This document shows, piece after piece, positions 39,239 through 49,334 of a stretch of DNA of 64,000 nt; positions within the stretch are counted from its first letter, which is position 1; every line of letters begins with the position of its first letter. The notes below the pieces were generated by a model. It worked only from the letters and a program-made list of their open reading frames with translations, was not told the DNA's origin and did no database searches. The position numbers and the translations under genes were made by a program. This DNA is from Ruegeria sp. 6PALISEP08. Its GTDB lineage: Bacteria; Pseudomonadota; Alphaproteobacteria; Rhodobacterales; Rhodobacteraceae. The DNA is taken from assembly GCF_001238295.1 (NCBI RefSeq), contig NZ_LGXZ01000002.1:124001-188000 (forward strand), read 5' to 3'.

Positions 39239-39664
39239 ATGAAACTGGAATTCCACCACATCAACTTCGTGGCTGATGACGTTGATCTTATGCATGATTT
39301 TTACACAAACTTGCTGGGTCTGGATGATATCCCGCAGGATAATTTCCCGCGCACCGAGGCCAACAGCAATACCGGCTATGACGGCAATATCCGCTTTGCG
39401 ACAGAGGGCAACATGCAAATGCATCTGGCCGAACGCGCCTTTGACGTGGCCTTCAAGAACGGGCGAGTGATCAACCCGGTCGAGCGTGGCCATATCGCCT
39501 TTCGCACCGATGATCTGCCCGCTTTCCTCAAAATGCTGGATGAGCGCGGGATCCCCTATTCCGACTACGGCACCACTTTCGCAAAAGAGTGGCACCAGGT
39601 GTTCTTTCACGACCCCGAAGGCAATGTGATCGAAGTCCACCAGCAAGTCGTTCAGGACAATTAA
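39239..39664 (+). CDS. VOC family (glyoxalase/dioxygenase fold) protein
   Basis: The 141 residues form one vicinal-oxygen-chelate unit: an FHHINFVADDVDLMHDFYTNLLGL start, metal-ligand candidates His 6 and Glu in QMHLAE, and a C-terminal HDPEGNVIEVHQ containing the final metal Glu. The substrate is unknown. It converges on xylA with a strong hairpin between. Confidence 0.9.
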   Translation: MKLEFHHINFVADDVDLMHDFYTNLLGLDDIPQDNFPRTEANSNTGYDGNIRFATEGNMQMHLAERAFDVAFKNGRVINPVERGHIAFRTDDLPAFLKMLDERGIPYSDYGTTFAKEWHQVFFHDPEGNVIEVHQQVVQDN

Positions 39665-39671
39665 CCAGCAC

Positions 39672-39693
39672 GGGGGCGGCGCTTACCGCCCCC
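39672..39693. terminator. Bidirectional hairpin between the VOC gene and xylA
   Basis: A perfect eight-base-pair G+C stem, GGGGGCGG (39672-39679) with CCGCCCCC (39686-39693), has a six-base loop. It sits between the convergent VOC and xylA stop codons. No T-run follows on either strand, so terminator function rests on stem strength and position. Confidence 0.55.
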
Positions 39694-39707
39694 ACCCGGA
39701 TTTCGTC

Positions 39708-41024
39708 TTAGACAAATCTGTTGACGTAGTTTTCCAGAACTTCCTGACGACCAGAGCACGGTTGCGGGTTTATCCCCTCGGCCAGCACCAGCGCGGCAAT
39801 CTCGTCCAGGCCAGTGGTCAGCATCGCTTGCGCCTCGGGCGTTTTCCAGCCCGAATACCGGTCAGCCAGCATTTGCTCCAAACCGCCGTCTTCAATCATC
39901 GCGGCCGCCGCTTTCAAACCCCGGGCGCAGATGTCCATCCCGCCCACATGCGCGGCGATCAGATCTTCGGCATCGATGGACTGCCTGCGCAGCTTGGCGT
40001 CAAAATTGGTGCCGCCGGTGCTAAACCCGCCTGCTTTCAGGATGTGGTAATAGGCCAGCGCGACTTCGGGCGTGTTGTTGGGGAACTGATCCGTGTCCCA
40101 ACCCGATTGATAATCGTTCCGGTTCATGTCGATGGACCCCAGCATCCCTTCGGCTGCAGCCACGGCAATCTCATGTTCAAAGCTATGCCCGGCAAGGATC
40201 GCGTGCCCCTGTTCGAGGTTCAATTTGACCTCATCTTCCAGCCCATATTTACGCAGGAACCCGATACAGGTGGCAGCGTCAAAATCATACTGGTGCTTTG
40301 ACGGTTCCTGAGGTTTGGGTTCAACAAGGATCGCGCCCTTGAATCCGATCTTGTGCTTGTATTCGACCACCATGTTCAGGAACCGGCCCATATGGTCCAG
40401 CTCGGCCTTCATGTCGGTGTTGAGCAGCGTCTCATAGCCTTCACGCCCGCCCCAAAGCACATAGTTCTCGCCGCCCAGCTTATGGGTGGCATCCATGCAA
40501 GACTTCACTGTGGCGGCAGCAAAGGCAAAGACATCCGGGTCAGGGTTGGTGCTGGCACCGCCCATCCAGCGGCGGTGGCTGAACATATTGGCAGTGCCCC
40601 ACAACAGCTTGGTGCCAGACACCTGCATCTTTTCGCCGATATAATCGGTGATCTCGTTCAGTGTCCGCAGATTATCCGCGAAATTTCCTTGCTCTGGGCG
40701 AATGTCGGCGTCATGCCAGCAGAAGTATGGTTGGCCCAGGATCTCGAACATCTCAAAGGCGACATCGGTCTTCATCTTGGCCCGACCCATGTCGTCCTGC
40801 GGATGCCAGGGGCGCTCGAGTGTGGGGCCGCCAAACGGGTCTCCACCCTCCCAAGCGAACGAGTGCCACCACGCCACGGCAAAACGCAGGTGATCTTCCA
40901 TGCGCTTGCCCATGACAATCTCGTCCGGGTTGTAGTGGCGAAATGCGAGCGGGTTCCTGCTGTCCTCGCCCTCGAATTGGACCTGTTCGATACTCTGAAA
41001 GAAACCGCGCGTCATTTCGTTCAC
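39708..41024 (-). CDS. xylA: Xylose isomerase
   Basis: The 438-residue length is normal for class II xylose isomerase. The active-site blocks are present: [11 protein letters not shown] near residue 100, the [17 protein letters not shown] signature near 190 and [18 protein letters not shown] near 230. A metal-ligand region [16 protein letters not shown] lies near 270. It converts D-xylose to D-xylulose. It directly follows xylG, completing the leftward xylF-H-G-A operon. The ATG at 41015 is an alternative start. Confidence 0.97.
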   Translation of the reverse strand: MNEMTRGFFQSIEQVQFEGEDSRNPLAFRHYNPDEIVMGKRMEDHLRFAVAWWHSFAWEGGDPFGGPTLERPWHPQDDMGRAKMKTDVAFEMFEILGQPYFCWHDADIRPEQGNFADNLRTLNEITDYIGEKMQVSGTKLLWGTANMFSHRRWMGGASTNPDPDVFAFAAATVKSCMDATHKLGGENYVLWGGREGYETLLNTDMKAELDHMGRFLNMVVEYKHKIGFKGAILVEPKPQEPSKHQYDFDAATCIGFLRKYGLEDEVKLNLEQGHAILAGHSFEHEIAVAAAEGMLGSIDMNRNDYQSGWDTDQFPNNTPEVALAYYHILKAGGFSTGGTNFDAKLRRQSIDAEDLIAAHVGGMDICARGLKAAAAMIEDGGLEQMLADRYSGWKTPEAQAMLTTGLDEIAALVLAEGINPQPCSGRQEVLENYVNRFV

Positions 41025-41025
41025 C

Positions 41026-41822
41026 TCACTCTGTCTTTTCGCCGGGCTTTTTGCCCAGAATGATCATCGACAACAGATCGTCATCGGTGACGTCTGGGAT
41101 GTCCACGGTGCCAACCAGTTGCCCGTTCTTCATGACCGAGGCCCGGTCGCACAGCTCCATCACCGCGTGCACATCGTGGTCGATCAGGAAAATCCCGATC
41201 CCCTGCGCCTTTAGCTGTTGGATCAGGTCCGCCACCATCTGCGTTTCATGTGGACCCAGCGCAGCCGTGGGCTCGTCCATGATCAGGATGCGCGCATTGA
41301 AATACACCGCGCGCGCAATGGCCACCGATTGTCGCTGACCGCCCGACAGGGCCGAGACCGGGTCGTTGAACTTCTGAAAGTTCGGATTCAGCTGCGCCAT
41401 GATCTTGCGGCACTCGGCCTCCATCGCGGCGTCGTTGACCAGACCAAAAGGTGTGACCATCTCGCGTCCCAAAAACAGGTTCGAGCTTGCATCCAGATTA
41501 TCCGCCAGCGCCAGCGTCTGATAGATCGTCTCGATATTGTTCGCCCGAGCATCCCGGGGGTTGTTGATCTCAACCTTATTGCCGTCGATCAGAATCTCGC
41601 CATGGTCCATCTGATAGGCGCCCGAAAGCACCTTGATCAGGGTGGATTTACCTGCCCCGTTGTGACCCAGAAGGCCCACAACTTCGCCCGGATAAAGATC
41701 GACCGAAACGTGGTCTACCGCCTTGATCCCCCCGAAGGAAATCGAGATATCGCGCATTTCCACCAAAGGCGGCTGGCCGGACCCACGACCCGAAGTTCGC
41801 TTCTGTGTTTCTTGAGCTTGCA

Positions 41823-41826
<4 letters not shown>
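41026..41826 (-). CDS. xylG: Xylose ABC transporter ATP-binding protein (single-domain XylG)
   Basis: This 266-residue ATPase has Walker [10 protein letters not shown], signature [10 protein letters not shown], Walker [13 protein letters not shown] and H-loop His (LIDHD). Classical E. coli XylG is a fused double-domain protein of about 510 residues; this one has a single ABC domain, like FrcA-type sugar ATPases, so it should homodimerise. It sits between xylH and xylA, overlapping xylH by four bases. Confidence 0.92.
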
Positions 41827-43121
<1,295 letters not shown>

Positions 43122-43147
43122 ATCCGATCTTTCATGTTCAGCTATGA

Positions 43148-43175
43148 TCTCTGGCCCACCCTTGCAGGCCAGAGA
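43148..43175 (-). other. Intercistronic hairpin between xylF and xylH
   Basis: Perfect nine-base arms TCTCTGGCC (43148-43156) and GGCCAGAGA (43167-43175) enclose ten bases. There is no T-run. The position, right after the binding-protein gene, matches the glpV-glpS hairpin and suggests mRNA protection or partial attenuation. Confidence 0.6.
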
Positions 43176-43196
43176 CGTTATGGTTTGGAACTTGGT

Positions 43197-44216
43197 TTAG
43201 TTACAGGGCGCAGGGCCGTTTTCGACGCCCTGGCACAGGTCTTCCAGCGGAATCCAGCCAGCATCGACCACAACGGTCAGGTTGTCTTTGGTGATCGGCA
43301 CAGGTGCCAGGAAGACCGAATTCATCTCGGTTCCACCGGGTGAGGTCCAGCTGATCGCACCTTCAACATCCGCAGGGCTTGTTCCACTGGTCAACGCAAC
43401 CGCGATTTCACCGGCAGCTTTGCCCAGCTCACGTGCGTCTTTCCAGACCGAGACGGTTTGCGTACCTTTAGCAACGCGGTTCAGCGCAGCGTGATCGCCA
43501 TCCTGACCCGACACCGGAATGCCGTCCATACCTTGCGCGGTCAGTGCTGCAACAACACCACCAGCTGTTCCGTCATTCGAGGCCACGACCGCATCAACGT
43601 TGTTCTCGTTCGCGGTCAGGATCTGTTCCATGTTGCGCTGCGCATTCGCTGGCAACCAACCGTCGGTGTAAGCCTCGCCCACAATTACAATGTCGCCACT
43701 GTCAACGGCACCCTGAATGATCTCTTGTTGACCACCGCGCAGGAAATCCGCGTTCGGGTCGGTGGGAGAGCCCTTGATCATCACGTAGTTGCCTTTGGGC
43801 ATCGCGTCGAACACCGCACGCGCCTGCATCCGGCCGACTTCAACGTTGTCGAAGGTCAGATAAAACGCACGGTCGTCTTCGATCAGGCGGTCATACGCGA
43901 TGACTGGAATTCCTTCATCAGCAGCGGCCTGAACCGCCGGACCAATGGCCTGAGAATCCTGCGCGAGAATGATCAGCGCATCAACGCCCTGGGCAATCAG
44001 GCTTTCAACATCCGACAATTGCTTGGCCGACGACGATTGCGCATCCGACGAAATGTATTCGGCACCGCCTGCCTCAAGCGCGGCTTTGATCGCGGCTTCA
44101 TCGGTCTTCCAACGCTCTTCCTGGAAATTCGACCAGCTAACACCCACAACAGGTTCGGCAAAGGCGACCGTACCCATCAACACCGCCACAGCGGAAGCGC
44201 TGAGAATTCGTTTCAT
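43197..44216 (-). CDS. xylF: D-xylose ABC transporter substrate-binding protein
   Basis: The 339-residue protein has a signal peptide ([20 protein letters not shown]) and the CUT2 periplasmic-binding fold: [18 protein letters not shown] near residue 23, [21 protein letters not shown] near 80 and [19 protein letters not shown] near 235. XylF identity comes from both sequence pattern and the xylHGA neighbours. It is first in the leftward operon; the XylR-type regulator is divergent, with an inverted repeat between them. Confidence 0.95.
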   Translation of the reverse strand: MKRILSASAVAVLMGTVAFAEPVVGVSWSNFQEERWKTDEAAIKAALEAGGAEYISSDAQSSSAKQLSDVESLIAQGVDALIILAQDSQAIGPAVQAAADEGIPVIAYDRLIEDDRAFYLTFDNVEVGRMQARAVFDAMPKGNYVMIKGSPTDPNADFLRGGQQEIIQGAVDSGDIVIVGEAYTDGWLPANAQRNMEQILTANENNVDAVVASNDGTAGGVVAALTAQGMDGIPVSGQDGDHAALNRVAKGTQTVSVWKDARELGKAAGEIAVALTSGTSPADVEGAISWTSPGGTEMNSVFLAPVPITKDNLTVVVDAGWIPLEDLCQGVENGPAPCN

Positions 44217-44277
44217 GATTTCCTCCCGGTTTCATTGGGCCATCGTTTCATGATTCGTGGCCCCGATAACTCTGAGT

Positions 44278-44312
44278 AGCATATTTATTTCAGTCGGTAA
44301 AATATTTATGCT
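44278..44312. promoter_or_regulatory. Inverted-repeat operator candidate between xylF and xylR
   Basis: AGCATATTTATTT (44278-44290) and AAATATTTATGCT (44300-44312) form an inverted repeat with 11 of 13 positions complementary and a nine-base spacer. It lies between the divergent starts of xylF (44216) and the ROK regulator (44370). The symmetry and position fit a XylR operator; binding is inferred. Confidence 0.65.
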
Positions 44313-44369
44313 ATCCGAAAGCATGAAAACCGCCTAGGTTTGGGAAATGACCAGAATCGCGAGGGCAAG

Positions 44370-45587
44370 ATGCTGAAAAGCAAAGCTTCTTCAAACGCCA
44401 CGGACCAAAGGAACACCACCCGGCTGCGTGTGCTGGACCAGATTCGCGCGACCCGTGCCATTTCGCGAATCGATATTGCCACCGCGCTTGACACCAGCCC
44501 CGCAACGATCACGTCCGCCACGGCAGACCTGTTATCCGCCGGCTTAATCCAGGAAACCGAAGGGGAGCCACAGTCAAAATCCGCACGTCGCGGCAGGCCG
44601 CGTGTGCTTCTGAAACTGCATGGCGGCTGCCACATTATCGCTGGTGTGAAAGTCGCGCGGCATCAGATCTCGGTCATTTTGGTGGATTTCGAAGGTACAG
44701 AAATCGCGTCCTATACCCACCCCTTGGACGAGGCGCGTATGGCACCCGAGGCTTTCACGCGGACGATCCGCTCAGCGCTCGACCTTGCCTGTGGCGCAGC
44801 AAACCATTCGCTCACAGATCTGTCGGGCGTCTGCATCGGTATCGCCGGGCTGATTGATGCAGAGAAAAACTTTGTGCATTGGTCATCGTCTTTGACTGAG
44901 CGAAATGTGGACCTGAGCCCATTGCTGTCCAAGGCCCTGCCCTGCCCCGCATTTATTGAAAACGACGCCAATCTGGTGGCAAAGGCCGAACAGCTTTTTG
45001 GTCTGGGCAAAGGGTTGAAGACTTTTTTGGTCGTGACCATCGAACACGGCATCGGTCTGGGTATCGTGTTTGATGGCAAGCTCTATCGCGGTGAGCGCGG
45101 TTGCGGGGCAGAGTTCGGACATCTGAAAGTTCAACTGGACGGCGCGCTGTGCCAGTGCGGTCAGCGCGGCTGCCTTGAGGCCTATGTCGGCGAATATGCC
45201 CTGATCCGAGAAGCCACGATTGCAAGCCAGATGACCGACCCCAAAACGCTTTCTGACATTCTTTCAGCGGCTCAAGCCGGAGACACACGGTCAATTTCCG
45301 TTTTGTCACGCGCCGGGCAGATGTTTGGCATGGGCCTGTCAAACCTGATCAACCTGTTCGACCCCGAGTGCATTATCCTGTCCGGCACAAGAGGCAGTTT
45401 TGAGTATTTGCATTCAGAAGAAGTCATGGCCCGCGTCAAAAGCGGCGTCGTCAGCGTCGACGCACCGTTGCCCGAAATCAAAGTGAATCACTGGGGCGAT
45501 TCAATGTGGGCCAAAGGGGCGGCCGCTTATGGAATCGAACAAGTGTCGATCCTGAAAGTCAGAGAATTGGCGGCAAATGCGAACTAG
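44370..45587 (+). CDS. xylR: ROK family transcriptional regulator (XylR-type)
   Basis: The 405-residue protein has an N-terminal winged helix (RLRVLDQIRATRAISRIDIATALD and TSPATITSATADLLSAGL), then a ROK domain. That domain holds the sugar-kinase-like GVCIGIAGLIDAEKNFVHW and the zinc motif CQCGQRGCLEAYVG near residue 265. The start at ATG 44370 follows GAGGGC. By location and family it should repress the xylose genes and release DNA on binding xylose. Its 3' end overlaps the CRTAC1 gene by 11 bases. Confidence 0.9.
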   Translation: MLKSKASSNATDQRNTTRLRVLDQIRATRAISRIDIATALDTSPATITSATADLLSAGLIQETEGEPQSKSARRGRPRVLLKLHGGCHIIAGVKVARHQISVILVDFEGTEIASYTHPLDEARMAPEAFTRTIRSALDLACGAANHSLTDLSGVCIGIAGLIDAEKNFVHWSSSLTERNVDLSPLLSKALPCPAFIENDANLVAKAEQLFGLGKGLKTFLVVTIEHGIGLGIVFDGKLYRGERGCGAEFGHLKVQLDGALCQCGQRGCLEAYVGEYALIREATIASQMTDPKTLSDILSAAQAGDTRSISVLSRAGQMFGMGLSNLINLFDPECIILSGTRGSFEYLHSEEVMARVKSGVVSVDAPLPEIKVNHWGDSMWAKGAAAYGIEQVSILKVRELAANAN

Positions 45588-47088
45588 TCTGGCTTTTCTG
45601 CTGACCGCGGCGACAACCGTTGCAGCGGATGCACCTTCTCCGCAGTTTCTTGGCGTTGACGTCCCATCCCACGTCTATGACGGCGGGTGGGAGCATTTTG
45701 TCGGCGGTGGGGTCGCTGTTTTTGACTGTAATGGCGATGACCGCCCCGAGATTTTCGCCGCCGGAGGCTCCAACCCCGCCCAATTATTTGTAAACGTATC
45801 CGAGAAAGACGTTCGGTTTCGGACAGACACGCCCAGCGCGCTGTCCCTAACGGGTATAACCGGCGCATACCCGCTGGATGTGGATGGCGACGGGCAGCTT
45901 GACCTCGCGGTTCTGCGCGTGGGTCCGGATCTGTTGCTACGCGGCGGGGCGGATTGCGCGTTCGAACCCTTCAACACGCTGAACTTCGATTCTGAGGATC
46001 ATTGGACCACGGGTTTCTCGGCCACTTGGGAAAGCGGGCAAGCTATGCCGACATTGGCGTTTGGCACATATGTTGACCGCAGCGATCCGGATGGACCATT
46101 TGAAACCTGCGGGCCAACCTTGCTGTACCGACCGGATGGCAACTCATATGGCGCTCCGATCCATCTGGAACCCGGGCACTGTTCCCTTTCAATTCTGTTT
46201 TCCGACTGGGCGCGGTCGGGGCGCGCGGATCTGCGTGTCAGCAACGACCGCCACTACTATGTGCGCGATGGGCAAGAGCAATTATGGGCGATGGAGGACA
46301 TACCGCGTCTTTATGGGCAGGCGGACGGATGGCTGCCCTATTCGATCTGGGGCATGGGCATAGCCTCACGCGATCTGACCGGAGACGGGTTTCCGGATGT
46401 TTATCTGACCTCGATGGGAGATCAGAAGTTTCAGACCTTCGATCCGTCGACTGCGGGGCCGACATGGCGGGACGCGACCTATGATCGGGGGACGACGGCA
46501 CACAAGCCGCATACCGGTGGCGATGGTCGTCCCTCAACCGGCTGGCACGCCCAGTTTGGCGATGTGAATAACGACGGCCTGGACGATATTTTTGTCGCCA
46601 AGGGTAATGTCGAACAGATGCCCGACGCTGCGCAAACCGATCCAAACAACCTGCTGATGCAAAACGACAATGGTCAATTTGTCGAAACAGCATCAGAAGC
46701 TGGCGTGGCTTCTTTGGCAAAGTCCCGCGGCGGTGCGTTGGCCGATCTGAACGGGGATGGCTGGCTGGACATGGTGGTGGTCAATCGCGGCTCATCGCTG
46801 GAGGTGTTTCAGAACGCGCCACAGGATGGCAATTGGGTGATGGTGGACTTGAGGCAATCGAAGCCCAACCGCTCTGCTGTTGGCAGCATCATCGAGGTCA
46901 AAACGGACGCCGGAGTGCAGACCCGTGAAGTCACAGTTGGCGGCGGCCATGCCAGTGGCATTGCTGGATTTCACCACTTTGGTCTGGGCGATGCGGATAG
47001 TTTGCAGATCAGGGTGATCTGGCCCGACGGTGAAGCAAGTGATTGGCAGACCGTCAGCTCAAATCAAGAGATACACCTTACCCGCTGA
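45577..47088 (+). CDS. CRTAC1-type secreted beta-propeller protein (FG-GAP/VCBS repeats, ASPIC/UnbV domain)
   Basis: This 503-residue protein has a signal peptide (MRTSLAFLLTAATTVAADA). It has several calcium-loop FG-GAP repeats: VAVFDCNGDDRPEIFAAGG near residue 47, PLDVDGDGQLDLAVLR near 96, SRDLTGDGFPDVYLTS near 265, FGDVNNDGLDDIFVAKG near 330 and LADLNGDGWLDMVVVN near 390. A C-terminal ASPIC/UnbV domain includes IRVIWPDGEASDWQTV. It is a periplasmic or surface protein of unknown function. It is co-transcribed with xylR by overlap, and its stop abuts that of the convergent di-heme protein gene. Confidence 0.9.
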   Translation: MRTSLAFLLTAATTVAADAPSPQFLGVDVPSHVYDGGWEHFVGGGVAVFDCNGDDRPEIFAAGGSNPAQLFVNVSEKDVRFRTDTPSALSLTGITGAYPLDVDGDGQLDLAVLRVGPDLLLRGGADCAFEPFNTLNFDSEDHWTTGFSATWESGQAMPTLAFGTYVDRSDPDGPFETCGPTLLYRPDGNSYGAPIHLEPGHCSLSILFSDWARSGRADLRVSNDRHYYVRDGQEQLWAMEDIPRLYGQADGWLPYSIWGMGIASRDLTGDGFPDVYLTSMGDQKFQTFDPSTAGPTWRDATYDRGTTAHKPHTGGDGRPSTGWHAQFGDVNNDGLDDIFVAKGNVEQMPDAAQTDPNNLLMQNDNGQFVETASEAGVASLAKSRGGALADLNGDGWLDMVVVNRGSSLEVFQNAPQDGNWVMVDLRQSKPNRSAVGSIIEVKTDAGVQTREVTVGGGHASGIAGFHHFGLGDADSLQIRVIWPDGEASDWQTVSSNQEIHLTR

Positions 47089-48387
47089 CTATTGGTCAAC
47101 GGGCAAACCGCTCGGAACCGTGCTGGGCACGCCCAAACGCACTGCCGGGTCCTCCAGAGTGCCGAGGAAACTCAGGATGGCGCTGATGTCTTCGTCGCTC
47201 AGGCTGATCGGCACCAATACGTTAGAAGCAGAAATTGCCTCGACATGCGCAAGGTCTTGCATGGACTGGGCATCCTCTACCCCATCAAATTCAGGCAGAG
47301 CGGCTTTCTCGACCGAATACCTGCGTAAAGCTGCTACCGGATCCAAATGATGGCGCACCACATCCTCAAGCTGCGCATATGCGCCGCTGTGCCCGTAAGG
47401 TGCAGTCAATGTCACATTCCGCAGCGACGGTGTTCGAAAGGCAAACGCATCCCCTGCATCCCCTGTCACGCGCAACCGCCCGTCATCACGCACATGGCTT
47501 TCGAACCGGGCCGCTTTTCCTGGGCCGATCTGAGGCAAGGCGATGGAATGGAAACTGTGATCCGTCTGGAACCATCCGGAATGGCAGCTGCTGCACCCCG
47601 CCTCACCATAAAACAGAGTCATGCCTAATTGTGCCGACGCGGGCAGAGTCGTCTCACCCCGCATCGCGCGATCAAAAAGGCTGTTATCTGCCCGCCATTC
47701 AAAGGCAATGAAATCCGCAATAATATTGGCGATGGCGGTAAAGGTGATCTCTTCCCCGGGCGCAATTTCTTCAAACCGCTCTGAATAGTCTGGTATCGCG
47801 GCCACACGTGCAGCAATCAGGTCCCAGGCCCCGCCTTCTTGGGTCAACAAGCCCAGCCGCACAGCCTTGCTTACTTCGTTCTCGGAATAGTGCCCTGCCA
47901 TTTCGTCGGGCGAAAGCACCGGAAACATGGCCTGCGCGGCCAGGGCTGATTGAAAGCCGGGCCGCATATCCGTTCCCAACGGTGTTCTGATGCCGTTGGG
48001 TTGTGACGGATCAGCCTCAAGCCGCCCATCATGGAAAAAGGTCGTGAACTCCAACGCGCCAAGGTTCCACAGCCCCGGAGAGTTTCGCGGGATCCGCTGT
48101 TCGGGCGTGTTGTCCTGAGTGATCTTGCGTTCAGCCCCAAGCCCCACGCCGCCCTCACCAATCCCAAGCGAAAGACCGTCAGACGTGCCCAGTTTTGGAT
48201 GATGGCAAGTGGCGCAACTGATGTTTTTGTTCCCTGACAGGATGGGGTCATAAAACAACAACTGCCCCAGCTCGACACGTTCCAGGTCTGGCTCAACAAA
48301 TTTCGGAATCGGTCCAAGATCCTGCGCCTGAACCGCCGACACCGTTAGCCAAAGGCCCGCAGCAGTTGCCGAAATCTGACCTCTCAT
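47089..48387 (-). CDS. Di-heme cytochrome c peroxidase/MauG superfamily protein
   Basis: The ATG at 48387 after GAGGGGCGAG gives 432 residues with a signal peptide (cleavage near VQAQ, residue 21). There are two heme c motifs, CATCH (58-62) and CSSCH (265-269). Superfamily landmarks include LGQLLFYDPILSG near 40, FFHDGRLE near 117 and FAFRTPSLRNVTLTAPYGHSGAY near 315. The protein is periplasmic and redox active, either a peroxidase or a MauG-like oxidase. It overlaps galM by four bases, so it is co-transcribed with the xylose genes. Its substrate is unknown. Confidence 0.9.
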   Translation of the reverse strand: MRGQISATAAGLWLTVSAVQAQDLGPIPKFVEPDLERVELGQLLFYDPILSGNKNISCATCHHPKLGTSDGLSLGIGEGGVGLGAERKITQDNTPEQRIPRNSPGLWNLGALEFTTFFHDGRLEADPSQPNGIRTPLGTDMRPGFQSALAAQAMFPVLSPDEMAGHYSENEVSKAVRLGLLTQEGGAWDLIAARVAAIPDYSERFEEIAPGEEITFTAIANIIADFIAFEWRADNSLFDRAMRGETTLPASAQLGMTLFYGEAGCSSCHSGWFQTDHSFHSIALPQIGPGKAARFESHVRDDGRLRVTGDAGDAFAFRTPSLRNVTLTAPYGHSGAYAQLEDVVRHHLDPVAALRRYSVEKAALPEFDGVEDAQSMQDLAHVEAISASNVLVPISLSDEDISAILSFLGTLEDPAVRLGVPSTVPSGLPVDQ

Positions 48388-49334
48388 GCTCGCCCCTCGA
48401 CAATCTCTAGCGTAAGTTTCTGATGATAGGGCTTTTCCGGCGTGCAGATCACAGAGGGAAAGGTAGGGTTGTTCACCGCGTCTGTGTATCCGGCGGGTTC
48501 GATGCAAAGCGCCGCCCCGGGTCTGAACGGATCAGACAAATGCGCCGCAGCATAGACCTGCGCGCCCGGTTGATCTGAATAAACATTCATTCGCAAACCC
48601 GACGGTGTTTCGACTTCCGCAACCGGCATGGTCACGTCTCGTCCGCTTTCAAAAACAAAGTAGTGGTCAAGATGGCCAGCTTCTTGCCCTATTACACGAT
48701 TGTGCGAGAAATCCAGGTTTTCGGCATCAGTGTTCAGAATTCGGCCGGTTGGTATCGCGCTTTCGTTCAATTCCAGAGAGTGAGTGGCCTTCAGTTTAAG
48801 ATGGCACTCCAGAATGCCCTGCGGGCAGCCAAGCGAGTAATAATTGTGCTGGGCGATACTGATCGGCGCGGGCCGATCTGGATGTGCGGTGATCGTGTAG
48901 GTCAGGCACGGATAAGCCAGCTCAACCCCTATCTCGAACCGGACCGCACCGAGGAACCCTCCATCACCGTCGGGTGAATTCATCGACAGAACCGCTTGAT
49001 TTGGAGCAATTTTATCGACGGTCCAATTCACTTTGGACAGGCCAACCGGGCCGCCATGCAATGTGTTGTTGCCTTCATTCGCCGTCAGTCGGTGGACTTC
49101 ACCCAGCAATGCGAACGTCGCGCCACTGACACGGTTGGCCACGCGCCCCACAATTGCACCTAAATAATACGGGTCCGTCAGATAATCCTGTGGTGCATCA
49201 TAGCCCAGTATCAACGGCGTTTGCCCGATCCACCACCCTTGGGTGATCGCACCATAGCTGAGCAAGGAGACGGACATGTCACCGTCTTCCAACACAACCC
49301 GTTCTATGGTTTCGACACCTTGTCCCGCCATCAT
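48384..49334 (-). CDS. galM: Aldose 1-epimerase
   Basis: The 316-residue galactose-mutarotase-like protein has the GRVANRVSGATF start motif near residue 63. The catalytic His region NNTLHGGPVGLSKVNW lies near 92-108, a second conserved His in ISIAQHNYYSLG near 168 and the catalytic Glu region LCIEPAGYTDAVN near 275. It interconverts sugar anomers, here presumably xylose. It overlaps xylB upstream and the di-heme gene downstream. Two tandem ATGs mark the start. Confidence 0.93.
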   Translation of the reverse strand: MMAGQGVETIERVVLEDGDMSVSLLSYGAITQGWWIGQTPLILGYDAPQDYLTDPYYLGAIVGRVANRVSGATFALLGEVHRLTANEGNNTLHGGPVGLSKVNWTVDKIAPNQAVLSMNSPDGDGGFLGAVRFEIGVELAYPCLTYTITAHPDRPAPISIAQHNYYSLGCPQGILECHLKLKATHSLELNESAIPTGRILNTDAENLDFSHNRVIGQEAGHLDHYFVFESGRDVTMPVAEVETPSGLRMNVYSDQPGAQVYAAAHLSDPFRPGAALCIEPAGYTDAVNNPTFPSVICTPEKPYHQKLTLEIVEGRA

